From Microcoleus sp. FACHB-831 (GTDB taxonomy: Bacteria; Cyanobacteriota; Cyanobacteriia; Cyanobacteriales; FACHB-T130): a stretch of 51,107 bases of DNA. The notes beneath the pieces were generated by a model that saw only the letters and a list, made by a program, of their open reading frames with translations, was not told the origin of the DNA and did no database searches. The number at the start of each line of letters is the position of its first letter. The first letter of the stretch is position 1. A program made the position numbers and the translations under genes. Below are positions 17,971-27,079 of the stretch, one piece after another. The stretch lies in the NCBI RefSeq assembly GCF_014695585.1, contig NZ_JACJON010000064.1:1-51107 (forward strand). The letters run 5' to 3'.

Positions 17971-18606
17971 CTACAGCATATTTTTATAAGAGTGGGGTTT
18001 GAAGCCGACTACCTTAGCCAGCGCACTATTTGGCGGTGGTTGGTCTTGAACGTCACGGTTCCTATTTTCACCTAGATTTTTTTGGTCGCTTGTTAACTCT
18101 CCGGCGATCGCTTTGGCTTCTAATTCTTTATTGGCAGTTTGAAGTTTTTGATTTAATTGCATCAACTCTTGATTAGCGATCGCTAGTTCTGTCGCTTGTC
18201 TTTTCACCTGCTGTGTCTTTTTGAATAACTCAACAAAAACACTCACCTTTGAAAGCAAAATTTCCCGTATTACAGGCTTGAGCAAAAAATCCACACCGCC
18301 AACTGCATAACCTTGAAACATTGATGTATCGCAGTAGCTAGAAGCCGTAATGAAAATAATCGGTATATGTCGTGTTTTACCGCGTTCCCTAATCAATTTT
18401 GCTGTTTCAAATCCATCCATACCTGACATATGGACATCGAGAATAATCAGGGCAAAATCTTGTTGTAGCAGACATTTTAAAGCTTGTTCGCCAGATGCAG
18501 CCTTGACCACATTCTCACCTATAGGGCGAAGCACAGCGTCCATACTCAACAAGTTTTTCACATTGTCGTCAACTATCAAAATATTAACTTTTTCAGCGTT
18601 TTGCAT
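17971..18606 (-). CDS. Orphan response regulator with coiled-coil tail
   Basis: Residues 8-125 form a CheY-like receiver domain with the acidic pair DD (ILIVDDN), the phosphoacceptor Asp in IILDVHM, the Thr/Ser of FITAS and the Lys of LLKPV. A coiled coil (about 127-170: QQVKRQATELAIANQELMQL and on) follows, and then a short polar tail. There is no DNA-binding or enzymatic output domain, so it probably works by protein contact, either with a hybrid kinase or as part of a phosphorelay. No histidine kinase gene is adjacent. The truncated architecture resembles the receiver plus linker of larger hybrid regulators; a lost output domain is possible. Confidence 0.9.
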   Translation of the reverse strand: MQNAEKVNILIVDDNVKNLLSMDAVLRPIGENVVKAASGEQALKCLLQQDFALIILDVHMSGMDGFETAKLIRERGKTRHIPIIFITASSYCDTSMFQGYAVGGVDFLLKPVIREILLSKVSVFVELFKKTQQVKRQATELAIANQELMQLNQKLQTANKELEAKAIAGELTSDQKNLGENRNRDVQDQPPPNSALAKVVGFKPHSYKNML

Positions 18607-18835
18607 CTTTTTGACTCAAATTTTTTAAAATTGCTACGCTAGCAAAACTTTACCCTCGCCATCTTCCCCGCCCAGCTTAGGTTTAAGCTAGCAGCGAGAT
18701 TAGTGCAAAGAGGCATTAAAGAAACTAGGCATAAGCTGAGATATTATTTTCAAGATGGCCTAAATGCCAGCCATCCAGAATAGAAATATCTTAAATTTTT
18801 AGTCTTTAAAGTTTGCTCAACCCAAGGTAGATTAT

Positions 18836-20437
18836 TTAGCAACGACGCAAGCGCGTCAGCACCACAACCATCTCATCCATTGCCTGACGTACTGTGGCTA
18901 CAGATTTATCTGATTGATTGACAATAATGGTGAAAACTAGCGGTTGATAGCCTGGGGCGTCCATATATCCCGCTATTGATGAAACTCCGGTCATTGTCCC
19001 CGTCTTGGCATGAACAATACCTTGGGCTGGTGTATCCCGAAAGCGGTTTTTCAGCGTACCGCTGACACCTGCAACGGGTAGAGAAGCTTTATATAAAGAT
19101 GCTTCTTTTGTCTGTGCCATTGCCTTAAGAGTCTGCACGAGGGTTTCTGGACTTACCAGATTATGACGCGATAACCCTGAACCATCGGCAATAACATAGC
19201 CTTCCGGGTTAACTCCCAATTCAGTTAATGTCTGTTTAACAATAGCCAACCCCTGTTGGGCAGAATTTTGCTCTTTACCTGCTAAATCCTGCTTCGCTAC
19301 ACCTACTGTTCTCAGCAAAGCCTCTGCATAAAGATTATTACTATTCTGATTAGTTTCCATCACCAAGTCGGCAAGAGTTGGTGATTCAACAAACGCAACT
19401 TCCTCTGTTGATGATTGAGGATTTGATGCAACTAACGTCTGTGCAACTGTTATCCCCTGAATTATTAAAGCGCGTCGAAAGTTTTGTAAAAAATACTGGG
19501 CTGGATCGAGAACTGCGATCGCTTCAGTCTGCGGTTTTCCATCTACAGGCAACACACCCCGGACTCGCAACACTGGCTTACCCAAAGTCCCCGTCACCTC
19601 AACCCCAGAAGCCTGCGCCGTAGCGCCTGTCAAAGCTTCATTTTCTACCTGCCACTGACTATATGCTATCGGATCGTCCCAGCTAACTTTTATAGGTTGC
19701 CCCGCCCCTTGTGGCAACAGCTTCAGGGCAATAGCATTCTGATTTAAAATTAAGCTATTAATTTGCGTTCCATAGTAAAAATAAGTATCTTCATGTTCCC
19801 AAGTCGGGTTAAGTGCGGCTCCTTGAAAGTAATTATCGTCTGCAATTAGTTGGCGCACTTGGGTAATTTGTTTGCTGCGTAATTGTAGTGCCAAGTTTTT
19901 GAGTTGAGCATCTGTTAAGCTGGGATCGCCTCTCCCGATTACGCGCAAAGAGCCATCACCATTGTTATAAACAGACGTGCGGATGCGAAATTGAGAACCC
20001 AGGTGTTTTAAGGCGGCGGCTGTTGTTAGCAACTTGGCATTAGATGCAGGGATGAAGAATTGATTTGCATCGCGGCTGTAGAGAGTATTGTTGGCGGCTA
20101 AGGTTTGAATTAAAATACCCCAACGAGAGCGGGAGAATTGCTGACGGTTGGCGATCGCATCAATTTTACCAGCCAACTGCGCTGGGCAAATATTCTCAAT
20201 TTGTGCTGGCTGTTTTTCTTGAGCCTTTGTTGCTAACGGTTTAAATACTAATAACTGAGCGCTGATAAATAGCAGTAGCAAACCAAAAGATTTATTCAAA
20301 AATTTGCTCTTATTAAATATAGTTTTTGTTAACCTCTCACCCTGTCCCTCTCGTTCAATGATAGGTAAGCAAGGCGGCGTTAAGTCTGCATTATCGGAAC
20401 TGTATGGGGAGCGATCGCACTTAAATTTACTAAGCAT
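18836..20437 (-). CDS. dacB: D-alanyl-D-alanine carboxypeptidase/endopeptidase (PBP4 type)
   Basis: This S13-family penicillin-binding protein trims D-Ala from peptidoglycan stem peptides and may cut cross-links in the periplasm. The active-site SXXK is SNAK in FIPASNAKLLTTAAALK, the SXN motif is SNN in NQNSNNLYAEALLR, and the KTG motif is in HAKTGTMTGVSS. A signal-anchor-like hydrophobic segment SFGLLLLFISAQLLVF begins only at about residue 50. The first 40 residues contain PCLPIIEREGQGERL, a translation of low-complexity repeat-like DNA, and do not look like family sequence. The true start may thus lie downstream of the ATG at 20437, at an alternative codon near the signal peptide. Confidence 0.9.
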   Translation of the reverse strand: MLSKFKCDRSPYSSDNADLTPPCLPIIEREGQGERLTKTIFNKSKFLNKSFGLLLLFISAQLLVFKPLATKAQEKQPAQIENICPAQLAGKIDAIANRQQFSRSRWGILIQTLAANNTLYSRDANQFFIPASNAKLLTTAAALKHLGSQFRIRTSVYNNGDGSLRVIGRGDPSLTDAQLKNLALQLRSKQITQVRQLIADDNYFQGAALNPTWEHEDTYFYYGTQINSLILNQNAIALKLLPQGAGQPIKVSWDDPIAYSQWQVENEALTGATAQASGVEVTGTLGKPVLRVRGVLPVDGKPQTEAIAVLDPAQYFLQNFRRALIIQGITVAQTLVASNPQSSTEEVAFVESPTLADLVMETNQNSNNLYAEALLRTVGVAKQDLAGKEQNSAQQGLAIVKQTLTELGVNPEGYVIADGSGLSRHNLVSPETLVQTLKAMAQTKEASLYKASLPVAGVSGTLKNRFRDTPAQGIVHAKTGTMTGVSSIAGYMDAPGYQPLVFTIIVNQSDKSVATVRQAMDEMVVVLTRLRRC

Positions 20438-20916
20438 TAATAACTGATTTAAAACACAATTGAAGGTTAAGGACTATTAGCATATCAGCGCTTAAGTGCG
20501 GACTGGCTAAAAAGATGTAGACGAAGACGGTGGTGGCATAGTTTCAATTTGTCCTACTACCTTTTATCTAACTCTAAATCTGGTTCCTAGCGTAGTGGCA
20601 CGTAAGCGCGGGCTGAGTGAAAGAATACATGTGACATACTACCGCTTTGCGGGGATAGATCCAGAAAATTATCGATTAAGTTTCAGGTTGTAACCGCTAG
20701 CTATCAACGTGCATCTCTGGAATATAAGCGTTATAGAGCCATTTATCAGTAAAATCAACGTTTTATAGCCCTAAACGCCGTTAAGCGCGATCGCCGCTAG
20801 TAGGATTTGGGCTGGCAAATTAGATTTACTGTCTGAAAAAATTGTAAATTATTCTTAACATATGTAAGTGTGCCTGTTTCTCCTCGCTGGAGGAGTATCT
20901 TGATTGAGAACTGCTT
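20438..20916. other. 479-base intergenic region between dacB and DCC-type gene
   Basis: I see no coding frame, tRNA or clear structured RNA here. It carries the divergent promoters of its neighbours, one HIP1 octamer (around 20787) and a GGAGGAG sequence at about 20889-20895 that lies 21 bases before the next ATG, further than usual for a ribosome binding site. Confidence 0.5.
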
Positions 20917-21429
20917 ATGCCTTCATCTAAGACTGAGTTTCCCGAATCCGTTGAAATTGCGACTCAAAGCCAGTCAGCACCGTCCTGGCAAATAAAGCTG
21001 CTGTACGACGGTGAATGCCCATTATGCGTGCGAGAGGTCAACTTCTTGCAAAAACGGGATGCGGGTAGAGGTTTGGTGGCATTTGTGGATATTGCCGACG
21101 CTGATTACTCCCCAGAAGCGCATGGAGGGGTTGACTTTGAAACGGCGATGGGGCGAATCCATGCCGTATTTCCTGATGGCAAGGTGATTAAAAATGTGGA
21201 AGTCTTCCGCCGCGTCTATGAAATTTTGGGGATGGGTTGGATATATGCGGCTACCAAGTTGCCGATAATCGGTGCGATCGCCGATAAATTGTATGAAATT
21301 TGGGCTGATTGGCGGCTTGCCTTGACTGGACGACCGGACTTAGCAACAATTGTGCGCGATCGCCAGAAGCGCATCGAGTGCGAGACACAAGGGCGCTGTC
21401 GGCTAAATGACCACGAAGATCGACCTTAA
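20917..21429 (+). CDS. DCC1-like (DUF393) thiol-disulfide oxidoreductase family protein
   Basis: The DUF393 fold is recognised by LLYDGECPLCVREVNFL near residues 28-44: an acidic YDGxCPxC motif resembling the active site of thioredoxin-like proteins. Later conserved features are a central VFPDGKV, the aromatic VFRRVYEILGMGWIYAA and a C-terminal cysteine pair (CETQGRC). At 170 residues it is a typical member. A redox role is inferred from the motif; substrates are not known. The ATG at 20917 is the first in frame after a stop. The small membrane protein gene that follows 93 bases later may be cotranscribed. Confidence 0.83.
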   Translation: MPSSKTEFPESVEIATQSQSAPSWQIKLLYDGECPLCVREVNFLQKRDAGRGLVAFVDIADADYSPEAHGGVDFETAMGRIHAVFPDGKVIKNVEVFRRVYEILGMGWIYAATKLPIIGAIADKLYEIWADWRLALTGRPDLATIVRDRQKRIECETQGRCRLNDHEDRP

Positions 21430-21522
21430 TCAATAGGAATGACCCATCTAAAGGGGGTCAAAATCACAAAGAGAGCGGCGCTAACCTAAAAAGATACTAC
21501 TAAAGAAAGTAGGGGAAAGAAA

Positions 21523-21735
21523 ATGCAAGACTCATCATACGCCCTCTTTATTGGCTTTGCTTGTATCTGGATAGCAATGGGGGCTGCTGCGGTAATTGCA
21601 CTTTTAAAATCGGACAATCAAGAGGTTCGGCTGGGCAAATGGGGGCTAATAGTAGGCCTGCCGATCGTGTTGCCGTTCGTTCTTGCTCTGCTTTATCAGG
21701 TACTAAGACCGTTTTTTGTCAAATACTTCTTCTAA
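21523..21735 (+). CDS. Small two-helix membrane protein
   Basis: I do not recognise the family. The 70-residue product has two hydrophobic helices (about residues 7-27 and 40-62) joined by a short charged loop with KSDNQEVRLGKWG, so it is predicted to sit in the thylakoid or plasma membrane with a hairpin topology. A purine-rich ribosome binding region (AGGGGAAAG) lies 5-15 bases before the ATG, which supports translation. It follows the DUF393 gene in the same direction. Possible roles such as an accessory subunit of a membrane complex cannot be chosen from sequence alone. Confidence 0.65.
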   Translation: MQDSSYALFIGFACIWIAMGAAAVIALLKSDNQEVRLGKWGLIVGLPIVLPFVLALLYQVLRPFFVKYFF

Positions 21736-21790
21736 CAGCTTGGGCTAGATGGGAAAAAAACTCCGTTTTGCTAACAAGCTAATAGAACTA

Positions 21791-22933
21791 CTACGAAATC
21801 CATTTTTCCCAAAACCAATGCTCTTGCAAGCGGCGATACTGCGCTGGAATTCCCCCTACTAAAGCATCTTTTTGAAGATAGCTGGGAGGCTCTGAGCGAT
21901 ACACAAAGGCTGTATAGCCATCTCCAAAACCTATAGAGAAAATTATGAACTCAACTACTAAACTATCATTAGTTTTCTCTACCACTACTGACCGGGTACG
22001 GAAAGTTAAATGTTGATATTCACAAGGCAAAGGAAATGTAAATTTATTAGGATTAATCGCTCCATAAGGCTGTATTTTGTTAGCTTTGATCAACTCCAGA
22101 ACCTGCTGATACTGAGATGAATATAAGGAAAAACTTTTAATACTTGGAATAAAAATATAAGCGTAAACAATTAAGAGGATAATTGCCAGAAAACTGGCAT
22201 TAGAAAACCATAAAATTCTCTTATTAGATATTCGAGAGTTCAGTCTGCGATTTTCTCTAAAATGAGCAAAAGGATTATACCGATTCAAAGAGGCTGCCCA
22301 AGAGCGATCGCTATTCGGCCAGTACGCTAACTCATAAAGAATCAAGCTCACTAATCCTGCGCCCAATAATAAAATATTCCATATTTGCCGCTGATAAATT
22401 AAAGGAGAGAACAAGAAACCTGACAAATTTAAAAATAGTAAAGTCAAGCAAACTAATAACCCTCCTTTATTTTTTCCATAATTAAGACAAAGGTGTAAGT
22501 GAATTGGATAGATAAGCAAAAGGCAAGAATAGAAAAGTAACCGTATGCTCTCAAATATTTCAGGGGCAATTGCAGATTGTAAGAAATGCCAAATTAGGAA
22601 TAAGGGTAAAACTACTAACAAAAAAATATAATTGGTATCTTGCTGAATATTTGGCTTAACAGTTGTGGCAGATAGATACTGCTCATCTCTTAATTTAAGC
22701 TGCTGGCTCAACAAAATTGGGTATGCATAGAGCAAAGGTAGGAGGATAAACGAGACAGGAAAACTTAGGAAAAAATTAACTAACTTTAATTCACAAATTG
22801 AATTTACTGTAAAACGCAAAACAATATTGCTCAAAAGTTGAATGCTGCATAAAAATAGCAGAGCGATCGCAACGCGAAACTTTAACAACCAATACCGTCC
22901 AAGGCTTGGCTCTGGTTCTGTATTTAGACTCAT
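21791..22933 (-). CDS. Polytopic membrane protein of unknown function
   Basis: This 380-residue protein has about seven predicted transmembrane helices: residues near 18-38, 52-72, 98-118, 128-146, 158-178, 186-204 and 245-265. A soluble C-terminal part (about 270-380) follows, probably extracytoplasmic, with a mixed alpha/beta pattern (YQHLTFRTRSVVVEK, LVVEFIIFSIGFGDGYTAF). No catalytic motif is evident and I do not recognise the family. Base composition is AT-rich compared with the neighbouring dacB and GTPase genes. It is convergent with the small membrane protein gene upstream in the window. Confidence 0.7.
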   Translation of the reverse strand: MSLNTEPEPSLGRYWLLKFRVAIALLFLCSIQLLSNIVLRFTVNSICELKLVNFFLSFPVSFILLPLLYAYPILLSQQLKLRDEQYLSATTVKPNIQQDTNYIFLLVVLPLFLIWHFLQSAIAPEIFESIRLLFYSCLLLIYPIHLHLCLNYGKNKGGLLVCLTLLFLNLSGFLFSPLIYQRQIWNILLLGAGLVSLILYELAYWPNSDRSWAASLNRYNPFAHFRENRRLNSRISNKRILWFSNASFLAIILLIVYAYIFIPSIKSFSLYSSQYQQVLELIKANKIQPYGAINPNKFTFPLPCEYQHLTFRTRSVVVEKTNDSLVVEFIIFSIGFGDGYTAFVYRSEPPSYLQKDALVGGIPAQYRRLQEHWFWEKWIS

Positions 22934-23151
22934 AGTATCCCCTCTAAAATAGCAATTTCTCTTATAGCAAATTTAGCTGCTTTTACCGCAGGCATCGCAT
23001 AACAGCCTAATTTGATTTGCAAAATAAGCTGATAGAAGTGCTTTAGAGTGCGGAGTAAAGAGCGGAAGACAGAATTCGCTTAGGCTAGGCAGAAAATCTG
23101 CATCTAAATGGTTTGAGGATTCTATACTTAAGAGTACGTTCCTTTTTTAAC

Positions 23152-25071
23152 TTAATAAACCTCTGTCAATAAATAGTAATTAAACCGCTCGCGCAGTTTT
23201 TCAATCGTCAGATTTTGAGTCCAATACTCTACTAAGGCATGACCAAATGCCCAGGCGTTGCGATCGCTTGCGGCAGAGTTGTCTAGCAGCAGCGGCCAAA
23301 GGGATTGTAAGTCAAAGTTGATTGTTTTGGAGTTGTTCGCGCTCAAGAGCGAAAACAGATCGTAAGCCATTTGTAGCTTGCCAATAACTATAGGCAACTG
23401 TTCTACGGGAATTTTTTCCGCCAGCAGATAAGCCAGGGTTGGCTGTCCCGTTGTGATTGTGGAAATAAACTGGAGGACGGGACTTTTGAGCAGTGTAGTT
23501 AGTCCCTGAGTTGTCGCCATCTGCAAGGTGTAGCCGTCGATGATTTTGGCGGCGGCGACGGTGCGGGTTTCTATGTTACGCAAAAAGCGGGCGAGGCGGA
23601 GTTGTTTTGCAGGGTCGATCGCTTCTATCAGTTCCAACGATAGCGCGTCTACTCCCCAGGCAACTCGTCCCGTTTTGATATCAGTTGTTACAACGGGTAA
23701 AACCAGGTTGCAGTAATTCCCCAACTGTTTAGCGCGATACTCGGTGGCTTCGCGGATAGCCTTTTCCTTCGGGCGATCGCCTTCTTCCCAGTCATAGGGA
23801 GGCTCCCACTCGCGGATGGGACGCAGGCGATCTACTTGGGTGACGATAGCGATCGCGGGTAAGTCTGCAACTTCCGCCTTCATATCTTTGAGAAAGTCTA
23901 CATCCATTTGCAAAGCAGGATCTAGAGCAGGAGTAACTAACAGCAGCAAATCGGCGTTGGTAGCATAGTCAAGCACTAGCTCCCGCAGATCCCCACGTTT
24001 AACTTGTTCGTAACCCGGAGTATCCAAAAGTGTCAGGCTTTCTCCGCTTTCGGTCTGCCATTGGTAATTCTGAATTTTATCGGTACTCGGCAATACATCG
24101 ACAGCAGCAAGATCGGCTTGAAATAACGTATTAATCAGACTGCTTTTTCCAGAACCCGTTCGTCCCACTAGGAGAATATTGACGGGTTTTTGCTCAACCG
24201 CTTCGGCGGGTTCTGCTTGAGCAAGAATTTCTTTGAGAGTTTGGGTCTTTGCCTTGGGGAGAATAGGTACGGACAAGGAGAATGAAGCTGGCAGCGTGCT
24301 ACCACTGTACAGGGCGATCGCCTGTTTGCATAAGTTCCGCAGGGCAGCTTCCCGCAGCATCTGGCCAAAATTGCCCAGGAGTTCTTGATTTGCCTGGTTG
24401 CTGAAACGCTTAGTGGCTCGTTTGGCGATCGCTACCGCCGGGTTCAACAGCCACTGTGCCCAATTCCAGACTTTCATCAGTTTACGGGCGGATGGCTCAA
24501 GCTTGCGATAAACCTCGTATGCTTCGTATGCCTGCCCAATTGTGACTTTATCGAGTGCAGGCGATAACTTCTGCATCCACCGATCTAGATCGTCTATAGT
24601 TCCCCGAACCAGCCCGTAAGCCTGGGTAACGTAGATGTTGAGCAGGGGATACTTTACTTCAGGATGATAGACTTGCGCGATCGCGCTTACAAGTTCTTGG
24701 GATCGCTGCCAGAATGTTTGCCAGTCTTCCCAAATCGGGCGATCGTTTTGTGTCGTTGTCAAGATTTCTTGAAATGCAGCTTCTACTTTACTAGCGGCGT
24801 CATTTCCCCCTAGTAGCGCTGCTTTGTTCTCTGTACTAGATTCGAGTTCTGCATTGATCTCCGCCATTACAGATTCTATTTGAGCGATCGCGGGTCGAGT
24901 CCACCTAACCAGCAGCCAACGCCAACCCACGAATACAACGGTGAATATAGCCCAAATCCAACTAAGACCCCACTCGTGAATTTGCACCCCTGCCGATATC
25001 AGCAAGAAACCAACGATCGTCGCGATCGGCGTTGCCAACACAACCCACTGCCACACCTGTAATTGCACCAT
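23152..25071 (-). CDS. Membrane-anchored GTPase of the Era/dynamin-like class
   Basis: The N-terminus has two hydrophobic helices (about residues 8-28 and 34-52) that anchor the protein. After a long helical region, a GTPase domain begins at about residue 295: P-loop GRTGSGKSS, G3 motif DTPGYE and a G4 position reading TQVD rather than the usual NKXD. The C-terminal 150 residues are helical. The overall build resembles bacterial GTPases that act on membranes or ribosomes, but the specific role is unknown. A second, only distantly similar GTPase gene lies at 32909-34249. HIP1 octamers occur throughout, so it looks native rather than acquired. Confidence 0.82.
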   Translation of the reverse strand: MVQLQVWQWVVLATPIATIVGFLLISAGVQIHEWGLSWIWAIFTVVFVGWRWLLVRWTRPAIAQIESVMAEINAELESSTENKAALLGGNDAASKVEAAFQEILTTTQNDRPIWEDWQTFWQRSQELVSAIAQVYHPEVKYPLLNIYVTQAYGLVRGTIDDLDRWMQKLSPALDKVTIGQAYEAYEVYRKLEPSARKLMKVWNWAQWLLNPAVAIAKRATKRFSNQANQELLGNFGQMLREAALRNLCKQAIALYSGSTLPASFSLSVPILPKAKTQTLKEILAQAEPAEAVEQKPVNILLVGRTGSGKSSLINTLFQADLAAVDVLPSTDKIQNYQWQTESGESLTLLDTPGYEQVKRGDLRELVLDYATNADLLLLVTPALDPALQMDVDFLKDMKAEVADLPAIAIVTQVDRLRPIREWEPPYDWEEGDRPKEKAIREATEYRAKQLGNYCNLVLPVVTTDIKTGRVAWGVDALSLELIEAIDPAKQLRLARFLRNIETRTVAAAKIIDGYTLQMATTQGLTTLLKSPVLQFISTITTGQPTLAYLLAEKIPVEQLPIVIGKLQMAYDLFSLLSANNSKTINFDLQSLWPLLLDNSAASDRNAWAFGHALVEYWTQNLTIEKLRERFNYYLLTEVY

Positions 25072-25190
25072 ATTTCCACCCCTGCCTCAATTCGACTTCT
25101 TATACCGCTATTGTCGAGCTAACACTTCTACTATGAATGCAAGACAAGTTAGTGCTAGCATACTGAGCTATTCTGTCTCAATTATCTACT

Positions 25191-25234
25191 GGTCTACAGA
25201 CTATATGAATACTATTGTCTGTAGACTGATAGTC
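25191..25234 (+). promoter_or_regulatory. Controller-protein operators (C-boxes) before the C-R genes
   Basis: A perfect 10-bp inverted repeat, GTCTACAGAC (25192-25201) and GTCTGTAGAC (25217-25226), brackets a 15-base centre. Directly next to it is GACTGATAGTC (25224-25234), which fits the GACTnnnAGTC pattern of known C-boxes. Together they make a left and right operator array 23-65 bases before the controller ATG, as in autoregulated restriction-modification systems. The central ATATGAATACTAT (25203-25215) recurs before the methylase gene. Confidence 0.75.
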
Positions 25235-25256
25235 TCATGTTTGAGAAATTCCATAT

Positions 25257-25490
25257 ATGAGAGATATTAATAAAGCTCTGGGCAAGGTTTTAGCTAGGTA
25301 CAGGTTCACAGCCAAAATCTCACAAGAGGAACTTGCCGATAGGGCGGGGATTCATCGCACATATGTTAGCCAGATTGAGCGAGGACTAAAGTCACCAACT
25401 TTAACTGTTCTATTTGATATAACGAAAGCTTTAGGCATTACAGCTAGTAATTTTATAAATGAAGTAGAAAAGGAGATGCATGACTTATAG
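25257..25490 (+). CDS. Restriction-modification controller protein (XRE-type HTH)
   Basis: The 77-residue protein is a single helix-turn-helix domain of the XRE/Cro type: SQEELADRAGIHRTYVSQIE (residues 22-41) covers the two DNA-binding helices, followed by RGLKSPTLTVL. Its size and its place directly before a restriction nuclease gene, with an 11-base overlap, match C proteins, which delay nuclease expression until the methylase has protected the DNA. Operators of the C-box type stand upstream. Low GC content relative to the surroundings suggests acquisition by transfer with its partners. Confidence 0.88.
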   Translation: MRDINKALGKVLARYRFTAKISQEELADRAGIHRTYVSQIERGLKSPTLTVLFDITKALGITASNFINEVEKEMHDL

Positions 25491-26148
25491 GGTTAACAAA
25501 AATTTTAAAATTTACTGTGGTTTTGATGTTGACGGTCAACATATTATTACAGCATTGAGCCAAACAAATAATATTTTAGAGACCCTTCCAGCAAGCGTTT
25601 ACAAAAGTATTGACTACAAAACTACAAGTTCGATAGTTGGTTCGATTTTTTGTGAAACTCTCGCAACTGCAACTTGTAGTATCGTTAACCCTATTGAAAA
25701 AGGACATCCTGATATAATTCCCAGTGCAGGTATCAATTCTAATGAGGAGGTACTACGCAACTATCCCGCTGGTCTCGAAGTAAAGTCCACCGTAGGGAAT
25801 GTCACTCAGGGTGCAAACCTGAGAGCAGGTCAGACTAGAATAAAGTCATTAAACAGTATAACCTGGCAAGCTCATCACAGGGAAGTTAGAGAACTGCTTG
25901 GATTGGTATGGGACTTTGTTAAAGGCGTACATGAATTTAACTATCCGAAAATTACAGCAGTATTCTACGCTAACGATCTAGTTATTGATGATTGGGGAGA
26001 AATTAGCGGAACTACCGGAAGAAATACCAAAGTGACTGGTATGAGAGTGAGTGGTAAACTGAAGATGGGCAAAGGTTGGGTAGCTGTATTAGATGATCGA
26101 GAGTATATTGTCACATATCAAAAGTTGTTGAACTTTATAGTCAAGTGA
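25480..26148 (+). CDS. Type II restriction endonuclease (PD-(D/E)XK)
   Basis: This 222-residue protein has a PD-(D/E)XK site: P77-D78 in GHPDIIP and E100-V101-K102 in AGLEVKST. Position between a controller gene and an adenine methylase identifies it as the restriction enzyme of the system. I cannot assign its subfamily or recognition sequence; a later conserved-looking stretch is ITWQAHHREVRELLGLVWDF. The start at 25480 overlaps the controller stop, so translation is probably coupled. Its 3' end overlaps the convergent methylase gene by 8 bases. The GC content is low compared with housekeeping genes in the window. Confidence 0.82.
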   Translation: MTYRVNKNFKIYCGFDVDGQHIITALSQTNNILETLPASVYKSIDYKTTSSIVGSIFCETLATATCSIVNPIEKGHPDIIPSAGINSNEEVLRNYPAGLEVKSTVGNVTQGANLRAGQTRIKSLNSITWQAHHREVRELLGLVWDFVKGVHEFNYPKITAVFYANDLVIDDWGEISGTTGRNTKVTGMRVSGKLKMGKGWVAVLDDREYIVTYQKLLNFIVK

Positions 26149-26827
26149 AAATTTCAAGTTGTTTGCAAATATTTGAAGAGCGGTAATATATTAATTCTTT
26201 GCTACTCTTACCAGCTATTCCCTTTAACTCCAATAACGGCGTGAATGGCAAGTAATCTCCGTACATCCCTTCACAGAATATAACTTCGCCTTTCTGACTC
26301 TTTGCCCACTTTGCTAAGTGGTCATAGTTAATAAACTCGCTGCTATAGCGGTATCCTTTGCCTGAATTTTCCTTATACGGAGGATCAATAAACCATGTTG
26401 CTTCAATATTAGGAGCTTTTGAGTAATCACCACAAATGATTTTCCAATGCTTAACTTTAAACATATTATCAGCCATATATCTCTTGCTAATCTCCCAGTT
26501 TCTGGCTAAAACAGGAGTTACTTTAATTGTTTTGTAATGAAACGCCATTTTTGTAGCGGCATGGATAATGTGTAAGAATTCCGAACTCTTTTCCCCAACT
26601 TTCAAATCAGGTAGAGACCTTATTTTTTCTGGAGTTGCTTCACTAACTAACCACTGCCATATATCAGCTACTTTTTCATCTTTTTCTACCAAAATTACAT
26701 CATTTTTCCAGTTATCCTTGTACAAGGAATATGCTGCTGAACCTGCAAACGGCTCTACAATCACTTTGTAGTTAGGTGAGGGATAATACTTAGCAATTTG
26801 CTTTTTTCTACCGTAATAATAGAACAT
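26141..26827 (-). CDS. DNA adenine methyltransferase, D12 class
   Basis: The 228-residue enzyme carries the AdoMet motif I FAGS (27-30, variant of FXGXG) followed by the catalytic motif IV DPPY (148-151). That order defines the D12/alpha class of N6-adenine methylases. The N-terminal GRKKQIAKYY also matches Dam-like enzymes, but the protein is shorter than Dam (about 270) and has a reduced target-recognition part. It is convergent with the nuclease and would protect the host at the same site. The operator-like sequence 17 bases before its start matches the one before the controller gene, so C protein probably controls it too. Confidence 0.92.
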   Translation of the reverse strand: MFYYYGRKKQIAKYYPSPNYKVIVEPFAGSAAYSLYKDNWKNDVILVEKDEKVADIWQWLVSEATPEKIRSLPDLKVGEKSSEFLHIIHAATKMAFHYKTIKVTPVLARNWEISKRYMADNMFKVKHWKIICGDYSKAPNIEATWFIDPPYKENSGKGYRYSSEFINYDHLAKWAKSQKGEVIFCEGMYGDYLPFTPLLELKGIAGKSSKELIYYRSSNICKQLEIFT

Positions 26828-26831
26828 TTAT

Positions 26832-26862
26832 GGTCTAGATAAGATATGAATACTATAGTATT
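26832..26862 (-). promoter_or_regulatory. Operator-like element before the methylase gene
   Basis: GGTCTA (26832-26837) and ATATGAATACTAT (26844-26856) occur with the same order and spacing as before the controller gene (25191-25196 and 25203-25215). The element includes a perfect 14-bp palindrome AATACTATAGTATT (26849-26862). It lies 5-35 bases upstream of the methylase start, where a bound protein would repress. Confidence 0.65.
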
Positions 26863-26904
26863 AAATAAAAACTTCTAAAAGTCAAGGACAAATATATTTG
26901 CCAA

Positions 26905-26997
26905 CGCCTTCGCGGGCTACGCGATCGCACTCCAAAATCAGCAAGACTTTAATTAACTATTGTCCGGCGGCTTATACCAGGAAGCTAAGAGCGATCG
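26905..26997. repeat. Dispersed repeat, partial copy
   Basis: A diverged and shortened copy of the repeat described at 27723-27980. The best-matching part is TCCGGCGGCTTATACCAGG followed by AAGCTAAGAGCGATCGCG (26963-26999). It sits between the methylase and the toxin-antitoxin genes. Confidence 0.6.
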
Positions 26998-27079
26998 CGT
27001 TTGATAGGTCACTATAACGCATTATCTAGAATTGAGCGTGCTAGTCATACTACCTATACGCCTACACTGAAAAGATCTA

